Part shown: positions 22,101 to 31,149 of the stretch, piece after piece
How the letters are laid out: each line of letters starts with the position of its first letter
Position numbering within the stretch: position 1 is the first letter of the stretch
Origin: Streblospio benedicti
Lineage: Eukaryota > Annelida > Polychaeta > Spionida > Spionidae
Direction of reading: 5' to 3'
Assembly: GCA_019095985.1 (NCBI GenBank)
Contig: CM032666.1
Span: forward strand, 3,181,616 to 3,245,615
DNA length: 64,000 bases
Position numbers and translations under genes: made by a program
Notes under the pieces: generated by a model
The model's database searches: none
Seen by the model: only the letters and a program-made list of their open reading frames with translations
What the model was told of the DNA's origin: nothing

Positions 22101-25100
22101 GTGGTTTGAGTGGTCTCAGTTGTTTTTTCCGCTACTCCCACAATGTTATAGAGAGCCCAGGTTTACCATCAACATGGGTTGGTGTATGCTTCAGAGGCTC
22201 ATAATGGAATTTAGGAAGGTTTGTGTAGTTAGCATATGGAAATGGAATACTTTTCAGCTCAGGTCCAACCCATCCACATGAAGAAAAGTCACACAACGTA
22301 TCTGCTTCTGTGCAGCTTTTTTTTTATGTATTCAATGATTAGCTAACCAACATGGAGATCATCAATAAACTTCTCTATTTCGAATAGTAGCCATGACCTG
22401 GCACTCAGTGGCACTGTCTTCTGTGATTTATTGTAAAACTAGAATATTTCATGGCTATTAAATTTTGTGATTTTCATCTATAAATTATTTTGTGACTACA
22501 TGTATTTAATTTTGCGATTTTGGGCCATCCTGGACCTACTTTACATAGGTAATTAATGTTTGCTGACTATTTAAGTTTGCGTTTTTGCACCTACCCACGA
22601 AATGTGCAAATTAAATTGTGCGCAAATATTTCTAGTTTTACCGTAGTTTTATGAACATATTCATTCAAATAATCCTTATCTGAAAAAAACGTGACATCTT
22701 TGGATGTTGTAAAAGCTTTCAGAAAATCATGTCTGCCAGGTCCCGGTGCATCATCAGTTTTAAGAACTGCTTCCTCACACACTTTCCAAGCATTTCGTTT
22801 CATGGTTTCATCAACTACACACTTATACTCATCTAATCTGCAATATTTTGATTTGGTCCAAATGGCTCATAGTATTTCCATGGCAATGATCAACCATCAC
22901 ACATGGCATTACCTATTGCTGCATTTGTTCGCTTAGACCCATTTTTACCTTGGTCTTCAGTTGACATATGTGTTCTTACATATCTGTCAATATTGTGGAT
23001 CTTAATCCTTTCAACAGCCCTGTATTTCACCTCATGATTTGTAATTGAAACACCGGGTCCTCCATCTGTGATATCATATACATTTGAACGAACAACAGGT
23101 AGATTTAATTCTTTGATGACTTGTCTAATGTCAGTACATTTAGCACACAATGCCAAATATACATACGAAAGAGTGCTGAGCCAGTGATATTCAAAGGAAG
23201 TGCTTTGAAGGTTATGCTCAGTGACCAAACAAATATGTTTGTATAGAACCAATATTATATGTTCGGTGTATTCTGAAAGTTTCATTCATTTAAACAGCAT
23301 ATTAAAATATATATTACGCAAAAAGAGGAGGTATAAACCCATCTAAACACGTGAAGGCACCAAATGTAAACAAAGGATTTTCATCAGGCGTAACTTGCAC
23401 AGTGCATGTATAAAGTGGCCTATCTCTCCCATGTTAAATGTGGTCACGTCTGCAGTCAGAAATCTGTGGTACATGTACGTCTGGCGAAAATCATTTGATT
23501 ATGCAACATCATGTGACCTCGTGTTTTAGTTTGCAAGACAGCATGGAATGTTTAAAGATGTGATCAATATTAAATGTGGAGAATATAAATATTATTCTAC
23601 TTACATTTGCAATGGAAAATGCTTTGTTCTTTGATACTGGGCTTTTCAGAACAAATATGATTTTGGCTGAGTATTATCTTTAAGCTCATTGGCATAATCT
23701 ATTACTCCATGCGCTTTAGACGCAAGATTCTGCAAAGGCAATTTCAGTATCTGACGTCAATGAAACTTTCGATGCCTGTAGATCAAGTGAGTTACAAAAA
23801 AACAACAAAATTTGTCAGCCTGGACGTTTCATATTGACGAAATAGACAATCTTTAGTTTTTGTTACACATAATTTGATATCCTCATCTGTGGTAGCCTCA
23901 ATGAAGTGAGTTACTTTGTCCTTCACCGTTGAACAAAATAGACGAAAAGACTGAATACTTGTAGTCGTCTTGTGGAATCTCATAAAGATCTGGCAAATTG
24001 TGCCTTATAAAGAATTCTGCATTCATCCAGATTGATCAGCTATTACCAATTTCAGCCTTAGATCTCATGAACATGACACTTTGATCATTTTCAGCTAAAA
24101 GCCGATCCTCACTGTCATCGTCAAACACCTTTTTTTATCCATAAATCTATGTGACGATGGCATAACATACCGGTATAAGCTTGAATCTGCAAAATCATGC
24201 TGCGGTAATGTACGTTTATTTTTCATGTATTGAAATACTAATTTATAAAAAAGGAGAGGGGAGGGTCATCTATTTTGTCCTGGGTTAAAGCAGCAAAAAA
24301 TCTTCATAGCGCCCCCCCCCCCTCCCCCCACACACACACACACCCCTGCTCATAAATAATGAACGCTCCCTAACTGAAAGCTGTAAAGTCTGTTTGCCTC
24401 TTGGTTTATGAAAGTCTGACTAATCATAACTCATGTTTTAACTTAAAAATAAGTAATTAAACTTTAACTTATAATAGTCACCCTCACTCTGACATTGTCT
24501 TTTCTATGGAATTTAATCCGAAATAAATGTTTCTATGCTATTCTATTGTACAGGCCACAAAGCCAAAGTCCCACTGTGTAGAAAACAAATTTAGTGTTTT
24601 CGACAGCCATACACAAGACAAGGTCATGCTTTCATAATGCAACTTCGTCTCTGCGTTCATAAGTCCATAAAAAGGAATAGATCCAGTGAACAAACTAATT
24701 GTCCATACTAATTGTCTTTTTTTACAGATACTTTGAATTGTAAATTATGTCTCGTTCAAATTCGCTAGTTTGTGGAGTCTCACATTTTTTAACGGAATAA
24801 TGAAATTAGTTTTTCCAAAGGTCTCACCAATATTCAAAATCAAAATAAAAAAATCAGAATACTTATAAGTTTAAGTTGATTCCTGATGAGGCCAAATAAA
24901 ATGAATGGCGAAAATATTTGAAAATAAAAATTCTAAATTTATTCTAAATTAATAAATATAAAGTAAATAGAAAGGTGGAAAAAGGCAATTAGAAACATGA
25001 AGAATACCACCTACTGGCAAATAAAACAAGTATGTCCAAAATTCAGAAGGTTTGTTCTGATTCATATTGAGAATACTTTCTGTCTTTTTTACATATAAAT

Positions 25101-27120
25101 ATTCACATAGCTTGACTTTAATATGAACATTCAAGCTCATCTTCAATATTAATCTTTAAAACTTCTGGCTATTTCCAGTATGTTGCTGAAAACACCAATG
25201 AAAGTGATGCTCGAGCCCAAGCCCAGGTGGAGGAATCTCAAAATGACTACTCGAACCAACATGCAGAGCAGAGTGGACCTATGTGTTATCCAAATGGTCC
25301 ATATGGACATCATCATCCTAATGAGATTCAGCAGTTTTATGATCAGGTGAATTTACTGGTATGGTGTTTTTAAGGACCACATTGTAAATAAGCAATACTA
25401 TATGTACGCTCTCATGTGATATCCAAGAAACATTATGTTACTTTCATGATATGCGATTATATGTGATATTATATTATATTATAATCTTTTTTATATATTT
25501 TGATTGTACATGTTTTCCTGAATAAAACTAATCTAATCTAATATAATCTAATCAGCAGGAAGAACAGCAGCAGCAGCAGCAGCCACAGCAGCAAGTACCG
25601 GTACTATACCAACAGTATGTTCCCTCTGGTGACACCCCTCATTGTCATGTCCTTAGCTGATGCCTGCCGTCAGGATAACAGCGATAGTCATGCACTTGGG
25701 GAGATTCAGAACACCGAACGCTCCACCGAGTGTTCCACTGAGTGTTCCACCGAGCGCTCAAGGCCACGGCGCCCCAAGGGCTCAAGTCGCAAACAAGGCA
25801 CAAGCAAGATCGTCAATGGAAAACGGGTACGTTCAACATTTGAAAGTCTTGATTTAAATCAATGTTAAAAATACTGATATTGTTTTGCAAAATTTTGTAA
25901 TGAATTTCAGGAAGGCATCATTCAATGCAGGTGCAATTTAGATTTTAAGAATTTAAGTTTGTCAGAATGCTTAAAATATATGTTGTTATTTATAAGACAT
26001 TCATGTATTTCCTAACATATTTCAGGTTGGCATCAAACCAGTTAATCCAAAATTTGATAGAAGTAAGAGATTTCCCAACAAGTTGTACGATGCTGCTTGT
26101 GATGAAAACGTTGAATTCATCCGTTGGTCTCCTACAGGAAATGCAATAATTGTCAATGAAAAGCTTTTTGAAGAACAAGTTATGGAGAAGAGTCCAGGAT
26201 TGGTGATGTGTCAAAGTTTTGATAATTTTCGTAGACAGTTGAGAGAATACTGCTTTGATTGCCGCTATATCAATATGCCATACCAATTCGATTATGAATT
26301 TTCTCACCCAAGTTTCAGATATGAAAGAGAATTTCTATTGGAGACCATTAGAACTCGAAGAAAACTCCTGAAAGAGGAAAAAGAAGCTGCTCTGCTTGGT
26401 GCTGAGCCAACCGAGGTCGTAACAACACAGCTGCGTCGCTGTTTTAAGAGAAAAAGAAGCTCTCTAAGTCAAACTGATGTGGACTCCCCACCACCACCGA
26501 ATTGTACATGTAAGCATGCATGTCAAGTTTGTCATCATCCTCCACCTCCTTATCATCATTATCATCACCAACCTCAATCTCAGATGGCAAGCCAATGGAG
26601 TCATAGTCCTAATGGAATTGGTGATGGATCACATTGCCATATGCATGTCCATGGTAATTGTAGCCCAGTGGTTTGGCCTCCACAGTCAACACCTACCAAC
26701 TTCCCGCATGTACATGGCAGCCACAGTTGTGGAAGTTTCCATGGAGCAAGTCCTGATAGCCATTGTAGTTGCCATGAAGCAAGTCTGCATAGCCATTTGA
26801 GCACACCACATGGAGCAAGTCCTCATAGTCATCTCAGCACACCACATGGCAGTGTCCAAGCAGCAAGTTCTCATAGCCATCTCAGCACACCAGTTTCCCA
26901 CCAGCATCAGCTGTCAAATACAAGCCCACTAGGCCAGCAAGAAACTTCACTGCAAATTCCAACACCAATAAGTGTGTCTAACCCATCGCCGCAAAGCAAC
27001 AGCCACCTCATCAAGGATCAAAGCCCTCTGGGAAATTCCTATCAATACCAGCAGCATCCCGCCTGCGAACCTGATAGCCATTTGATTTGTGGTACTTATA
27101 GCTATCAACCCCATAACTAA
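13105..27120 (+). CDS. HSF-domain transcription factor (HSFY/HSF5-like), His-rich C-terminus
   Basis: Exon 1, 13105-13338, encodes 78 acidic residues and ends GAA|GTAAGT. Exon 2 is 25179-25346, exon 3 ends at 25826, and exon 4 is 26026-27120 (364 residues and stop). All are phase 0. Exon 3 is uncertain at its start: 25674-25826 (51 residues) is in phase, while the (CAG)n segment at 25556-25603 is open in another frame and may be its own small exon. Exon 4 opens with an HSF-type winged helix: FPNKLYDAA, IRWSPTGNAIIVNEKLFE, FDNFRRQLREYCFD, and YEFSHPSFRYEREFLL. In HSFs the FRRQL helix reads DNA at nGAAn sites. Then follow TRRKLLKEEK and a Cys/His/Pro-rich tail with repeated SHLSTPHGAS units. 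HSF heptad-repeat trimerisation is not evident, as in HSFY/HSF5. Intron 1 is 11.8 kb and holds a 10.2-kb transposon. AATAAA follows near 27140. Confidence 0.8.
13372..13672. repeat. ~300-bp palindrome in HSF-like intron 1
   Basis: Left arm 13372-13521 and right arm 13527-13672 are imperfect reverse complements around a 5-bp centre. The innermost part, with CTGAAGAGGACAGA, is almost exact. Probably two inverted copies of one repeat end, or a large foldback MITE. The CTGAAGA ... GAAAAC arrangement resembles a degenerate hammerhead core. Confidence 0.8.
13668..14035. repeat. Second large hairpin, adjacent
   Basis: Arms about 13668-13835 and 13876-14035 are reverse complements with scattered mismatches, around a loop near 13836-13875. 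AGTGTTTGTTCAGTGCTG pairs with CAGCACTGAACAAACACT. It lies back to back with the preceding palindrome. Confidence 0.8.
14597..15539. mobile_element. hAT-type MITE, CAGAGTTGGGGC ends, 927 bp
   Basis: The element is 14605-15531. CAGAGTTGGGGCGA at the left is inverted at the right as TCGCCCCAACTCTG. Flanks ATCGTAAC (14597-14604) and ATTGTAAC (15532-15539) are an 8-bp target duplication with one change. Subterminal tracts of TTTAGTTTAGTTTAGT repeats point inward from both ends. There is no transposase. A second copy lies at 54029-54724. Confidence 0.88.
15540..18219. other. Interior of the 10.2-kb element, nothing coding recognised
   Basis: A third copy of the CAGACAAGTG ... ACATAGGATAAAAAGATAG tail repeat lies at about 16668-16766. 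Near 17640-17695 a sequence ending CCAATAAATCAATCAAT looks like a LINE 3' end. No protein family was recognised in the short frames. Confidence 0.4.
18220..22018 (+). mobile_element. hAT transposon with decayed BED-finger transposase
   Basis: CAGAGATGTGAAC at 18220-18232 is inverted as GTTCACATCTCTG at 22006-22018. No matching 8-bp target duplication is left. Coding pieces run on the plus strand. From 18879 MPQKFKEEYKRKFD leads to a BED-type finger (ARCTLCSVDISI, then ILRHF, stop, TSKHKE). Then come LTDGSSDKGGKNQMYPIL with a catalytic Asp, SFCSDNAGVIMGKHKRLAA at about 19500-19810, RWLSLG, and at 21052-21342 the C-terminal dimerisation region IRNADSERLFSAVRHV ... LELLNALMIVK. Stops and frameshifts interrupt it, so it is inactive. 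It is nested in the 10.2-kb element. Confidence 0.85.
20158..20275 (+). repeat. Short tandem repeat, about 33-bp unit
   Basis: CTGCTCAACCAAGTACCAGG repeats about three times with variation between the two conserved parts of the hAT transposase. Confidence 0.8.
22019..22559. other. Between hAT end and fossil ORF, nothing recognised
   Basis: AT-rich, short frames only. Probably interior sequence of the 10.2-kb element. Confidence 0.35.
22560..24230 (-). pseudogene. Decayed transposase-like gene of an unfamiliar DDE-like family
   Basis: Minus-strand pieces in order: LPQHDFADSSLYRYVMPSSH, then VTHFIEATTDEDIKLCVTKT and KDCLFRQYETSRLTNFV (23792-23983), then FGAFTCLDGFIPPLFA, then at 22890-23285 CLVTEHNLQSTSFEYHWLST, SNVYDITDGGPGVSITNHEV and GKNGSKRTNAAIGNAMCDG, then PWKYYEPFGPNQN and, at 22591-22803, MKRNAWKVCEEAVLK with DDAPGPGRHDFLKAF. 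The D-DGGPG followed about 40 residues later by KNGSKRTNAAIG has the look of an RNase-H-fold transposase core (Asp, then Asn/Glu-type helix). It is neither HARBI1-like nor hAT-like. Several frameshifts and stops show it is dead. It lies against the right end of the 10.2-kb element. The role is inferred; I cannot place the family firmly. Confidence 0.5.
24374..25178. other. Remainder of HSF-like intron 1
   Basis: AT-rich, with no gene. A hammerhead-like core is noted separately at 24882-24916, followed by an A/T-rich tail. Confidence 0.5.
24882..24916 (+). ncRNA. Hammerhead-like core motif
   Basis: CCTGATGAGGCC, then an AT-rich loop, then ATGGCGAAAATATT: CTGATGA and GAAA are separated by a short stem (GCCA with TGGC, one bulge). 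This matches the conserved core order of a hammerhead ribozyme, known from Penelope-like elements and some SINEs. Stems I and III were not established, so activity is unproven. Confidence 0.3.
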
Positions 27121-27249
27121 GCTTGAGAACAATTACTTTAAAAATAAAATTAACAATTGATATAAATGTGGAAGATATAAGACATTGAATCACGTTGATG
27201 TGCTTTCAAAGTACTTACCAGGTATATGTATTATAGTGTATATATTTTG

Positions 27250-27690
27250 ATGTACTATGACCTACTTTTGATGAAGTTATGATGTGTCTTTGGCCTACAT
27301 ATTTAGCGTCATTGTACTACTCTCCAGACCTGGTCATATTTTTATGTACATTAGCCTACTTTTGATGAAGTTACAATGTGTTTTTGATAAATTATTACGA
27401 TTTTATACTTATCTGTCTCCTGGGAACGATTTATGACCTATTATCACCAAATAACAGCGATACATGTTAATACCTTGTTACCACTCTGCAGGCAAAAGTA
27501 TTTGACCTTTTATCACCAAACTTCATCTTTAGCTTCATTGTATTATTATCCAGAGCGGATTAGATTTTGGTGTACTTTAACACACTTTTGATGACGTTAC
27601 TATGTGTTTTTTATTTATTCTGATTACTAGATTTTGGGGTACTTTAGCCCACTTTTGATGAAGTTACCATGGTTTTTATTTTCTTAATGC
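27250..27690 (+). repeat. Degenerate repeats in the 3' flank of the HSF-like gene
   Basis: ACTTTTGATGAAGTTA, or a near copy, occurs at about 27271, 27358, 27589 and 27650, each followed by TATGTGT-like sequence and preceded by a (TA)GCC/CACAC CTAC motif. Spacing is irregular. Four or more decayed units of a local repeat. Confidence 0.65.
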
Positions 27691-27769
27691 ATGTATGTAT
27701 TTAAGTTACTACTTTTAAAATTATATGAATAACTGTATATATATATATTTTTTTGCATGTTTGCTTGTG

Positions 27770-28226
27770 AATTCAATTCTACTCTCACTGTTCTGCCAAG
27801 CAAGCTCCTACCACTGTATTGACATAGCTGAAGAGACATCTTCCATTTGACTATATCAAATGGCCCTGACGGGACTCGAACTCACGACCCCAAGGTTGTG
27901 AGACCAGAACGATACCATCATCCCAAGCAGCGGGTTGTTAAAAGGTTACACAGACGAACCGTCTCTGTAACCCCCAGCCTACATACTTGAGATGTAAACT
28001 CACCAAGTATGTAGGCTGGGGGTTACAGAGACCACCGTTTGTCCTTGTAACCTTTTAACAGCCAGCTGCTTGGGATGATGGTATCGTTCTGGTCTCACAA
28101 CCTTGGGTTTGTGAGTTCGAGTTCTGTCAGGGCCACTTGATATAGTCAAATGGAAGATGTCTCTTCAGCTATGTCAATACAGTGGTAGGAGCTTTCTTGG
28201 CGGAACAGTGAGAGTAGAATTGAATT
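27770..28226. mobile_element. Palindrome of two head-to-head tRNA-derived SINE copies
   Basis: Left arm about 27770-27982 and right arm about 28000-28226 are reverse complements. Read on the plus strand, the right arm gives CCAAGTATGTAGGCTGGGGG, a tRNA-like part with TGGGATGATGGTATCGTTCT (A-box region), TGGTCTCACAACC (Val-like anticodon loop) and GTGAGTTCGAGTTCTG (B-box), then a tail GATATAGTCAAATGGAAG and TCAGCTATGTCAATACAGTG. The same unit occurs twice at 50880-51490. A SINE is therefore the best call, inserted here twice in opposite orientation or as a foldback. Confidence 0.75.
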
Positions 28227-28396
28227 ATAAAATTGATTGCCCTAAAAGGGCCTGATTTAGGAGGGTGAGATTTTTGTCGTTTCGAAGACTTCTTGTTGAC
28301 ATTGTTTATCTTGTTCATATTAATATTATTGGTGAAGAAGTATTTGTATGATTGAATTCATTCTTGTTTTCTCCACTGTAACAACTACTTATATAT

Positions 28397-28459
28397 ATCG
28401 TATACGACCATCCAAGCGCCCAGGGCCGTTAAATTGAAATTTTCTCGGTCGTATACAGT
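28397..28459. mobile_element. Internally deleted MITE, CGTATACGACC family
   Basis: CGTATACGACCATCCAAGC at the left end and GGTCGTATACAG at the right bound only about 60 bp. The retained part (CAGGGCCGTTAAATTGAAAT) equals one end of the longer copy at 40400-40556, so this looks like a deletion derivative. Confidence 0.7.
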
Positions 28460-29269
28460 ATGTTTATCTTGTTCATTATTGGTTATATGTATATATTACA
28501 TATTTGCACAAAATGATTGTAAGTTATTGGTAAAAGATTGTTAATAAATACGTTGATAACATAAAATGTTCAGTCTTTATGATAGCACATCTTCCCATTA
28601 GATCATTAGATATACATATTAGATATACATTTATCTATAACATTTGATAGATGATACCTTGCTGTGGCAAGATGTGATTTCACTGCAGCACATACAAAGT
28701 TCTAATTTAACTCCCTCAGAATCATTATCATTTACAAAACATCGGATTTTCCTGTGCAAATAACACCCAGAGGCTAAAATCCATATGATAGTTTTTTTTA
28801 TGTAATCTATACATCTCTTACCGGTAATTCCATTATGAACTGTATTTACTTGTATTTGAATGATTAATGATTATACAGAAAGGTATAGAACAGATATACC
28901 GGTAACTCCAAAGTGAACTGATACTGAGTTCTTAATTACATCTTATTTTAGAGAAATGCACTGGTAATAAGACAAAGAAACCGCTGCCTAACTAGGATCA
29001 AAGTAGTCAAAAGGAAATCATGCTTCAATCTATGTTTATTTCATTACAGCATGTACATGTATGTGTACCCACATTTAGAACTAAATATGTTATATGATAA
29101 GAGATAAAAATGAATGCATGGCAGCATGAGACTAATTTTCAAGCATCCCCTTAACCTAGAACAAACAAATATCACATTGTTGAAACAATACTTCACTCCC
29201 AAATAAGAATTAACTTCAAGGTAAAGCAAACATCTTCATAAAGGTCATGCTTATTGCATAAATGCTTAT
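28460..29269. other. AT-rich spacer, no gene recognised
   Basis: No coding frame or repeat boundary was recognised. ATACCGGTAA-like motifs recur but without clear structure. Confidence 0.4.
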
Positions 29270-30300
29270 CTAACCCCCCAATTAGCCTAGGTGCGGCGTG
29301 GGCGATATTAGATGGCATCCCGCTGACCAAGGCCACAAAATTAAAAAAGCAAGAAAAAAATTGCTTAGATTCCCATGCCTTGCGGCGTCAGAAGTCACGC
29401 CGGGGGCAAAAAGTGAAGCACCGCCAGAGGAAGTTTCAGAGCAGCCTTCAGACCAAGCTCTACAGTAAGCTTCTGAGATAGATTCTGAAGAACAGCCAGT
29501 CTCACAGCAATCATCACCTTCCAAGCCAGCGGCCAAGGCAAAGGAGAAAGGCAAAGGCAACGACAAGTCCAAGACTAAGCTGAGCGCCATGCTGGTGCAG
29601 GTGTCCCCATCCACGTCGGAGTGAGATGGCCAGCCAACACCACACCAACACCAGGAAACGTGAGTACAAAAAATTATTTCATTAATTAGATTTTTTCATC
29701 ACTCTTCACCCAATATACCATACTTAAATTACAAAATATTTAAAAAAAAATAGAACTGTTAATGTGTAGCTCATAAAATCTGCTAGATAATTACACCAAT
29801 GAGAATAGTAATGTGTTTATTTGTATGTTAATTTTTTTTCATTAACCAAAATATTAATGTGCACCCCACATTTATTTTCATTAGGTGCTGACATGGGTAT
29901 TGCTCAGTCCGCCAGTGAGGGGGAGCAGGCAAAAGCGGTTGAGGAGAGGGGGGGTGGGGGGGCGATATTTCAGATATATAATTAGATACTTTGTCTCAAA
30001 AAAAGGCTAAAAAAGGCAAGGTGTGGGTCTCAATGACACACAAACAACTGATTTAATTGAGTGGGTAAAAAACAAGAGAGCGCTGTGGGATAAATTCCAC
30101 GAGGGTTATAACAAAACACACAAAAAATGGTAATATGGAGTATCCTGGCTGAAAATGCAGATGGGGGTGCTTTAACACTGTCACAGTCTCAGTCACAGTC
30201 CCAGTCTAAAATTAAAAAACAACCGTCTTTGCAATCATGCCAAGTATCGGGAAATTCGCAGCATGCGAGATTGCGAGTCATTCATCCAACTTACTGAAGT
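29270..30300 (+). pseudogene. Harbinger-associated MADF/Myb-like protein gene, decayed
   Basis: A Lys/Ser-rich coding piece ends near 29651 with AKAKEKGKGNDKSKTKLSA, QVSPSTSE and DGQPTPHQHQET before a GTGAGT donor. After an intron comes ADMGIAQSASEGEQAKAVEE (from 29885) and, at 30043-30129, a MADF-type helix DLIEWVKNKRALWDKFHEGY followed by NKTHKKW. In another frame WSILAENADGGALTLSQSQS follows, then a stop. Harbinger elements carry a second gene for a MADF/SANT DNA-binding partner of the transposase, and the transposase itself lies nearby on the other strand (32237-33517). An in-frame TGA in the SPSTSE region and a frameshift after KKW show that this copy is dead. Confidence 0.65.
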
Positions 30301-30342
30301 ATGAAGATATTTCTAATGTTTCTAATTCTCCCTGTGCAAAGG

Positions 30343-30910
30343 CAACGACAAGTCCAAGACTAAGCTGAGCGCCAAGCTGGTGCAGGTGTCCCCATCCACG
30401 TCGGAGTCAGATGGCCAGCCAACACCACACCAACACCAGGAAACGTGAGTACAAAAAATTATTTCATTAATTAGTTTTTTTTATCACTCTTCACCCAATA
30501 TACCATACTTAAATTACAAAATATTTAAAAAAAATAGAACTGTTAATGTGTAGCTCATAAAAAAATCTGCTAGATACCGGTAATTACACCAATGAGAAAA
30601 GAAATGTGTTTATTTGTATGTTCATTTTTTTTTATTAATCGAAATATTTATGTGCACCCCACATTTATTTTAATTAGGTGCTGACATGGGTATCGCTCAG
30701 TCCGCCAGTGAGGGGAGCAGGCGAAAAATCTTGTTGAGGAGAGGGGGGCGATATTTCAGATATATAATTAGATACTTTGTCTCAAAAAAAGGCTAAAAAA
30801 GGCAAGGTGTGGGTCTCAATGACACAAACCAACTGATTTAATTGAGAACTGGGTAAAAACAAAGAGAGCTGTTGTGCGTACCCCTCCACGATGGTTATAA
30901 CCAAACACAC
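30343..30910 (+). repeat. Direct duplicate of the MADF-gene block
   Basis: About 570 bp repeat the block at 29552-30125: the GNDKSKTKLSA exon, the intron and the ADMGIAQSASEG part. In this copy the SPSTSESDGQPTP segment is open where the first copy has a stop, while the MADF part is more damaged. A local duplication within the element is the simplest reading. Confidence 0.8.
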
Positions 30911-31149
30911 AAAAAAGTAGACCAGAAAAATGCCAAACACATGAAAGAAGTTCACTATTATGTAAACCAACCAGAATAATTCAAAATTGAAATGTAGATC
31001 GTCAAAAAAAAATAGCTTTCATTCCTATAATTTTATTTTGATATTCATTACCATTTTTAGTTATGATTGAAAATGTGGTCCAGAGGAACTTGCTGTCAGC
31101 CACATTAATAAAAACCCTAAGAAATCTACGCCTTTTTATTTGAACATAT

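Larger units (their letters stand above)
14137..24373. mobile_element. 10.2-kb TIR element (GGGAGCG ends, TAA duplication) with nested insertions
   Basis: The left end at 14140 reads GGGAGCGTTTATAATGTATG. The right end, inverted from 24370, reads GGGAGCGTTCATTATTTATG, and both continue AGCA-GGGG. TAA flanks it at 14137-14139 and 24371-24373. Inside both ends a GGGTCA-TATTTTGTCC motif occurs in direct orientation. The ends match the MITEs at 10442-10749 and, less closely, 6878-7325. The interior holds a hAT MITE (14605-15531), a hAT element (18220-22018) and a minus-strand fossil coding region next to the right end (22560-24230), the best candidate for this element's own transposase. It fills most of intron 1 of the HSF-like gene. 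Two separate solo ends are an alternative reading. Confidence 0.65.

Noticed and set aside
22890-23285. Possible host gene because of a 131-residue open frame.
   Set aside because: Flanking homologous-looking pieces are in other frames with stops, and it abuts a TIR, so a dead transposon gene is more likely.
24310-24345. C-tract and CA repeat as a boundary signal.
   Set aside because: It is part of the G/C-rich subterminal region seen in all elements of the GGGA-CG family.
27860-27935. Functional tRNA-Val gene.
   Set aside because: The tRNA-like part recurs in four places with the same non-tRNA flanks and lacks a paired acceptor stem; it is the head of a SINE.
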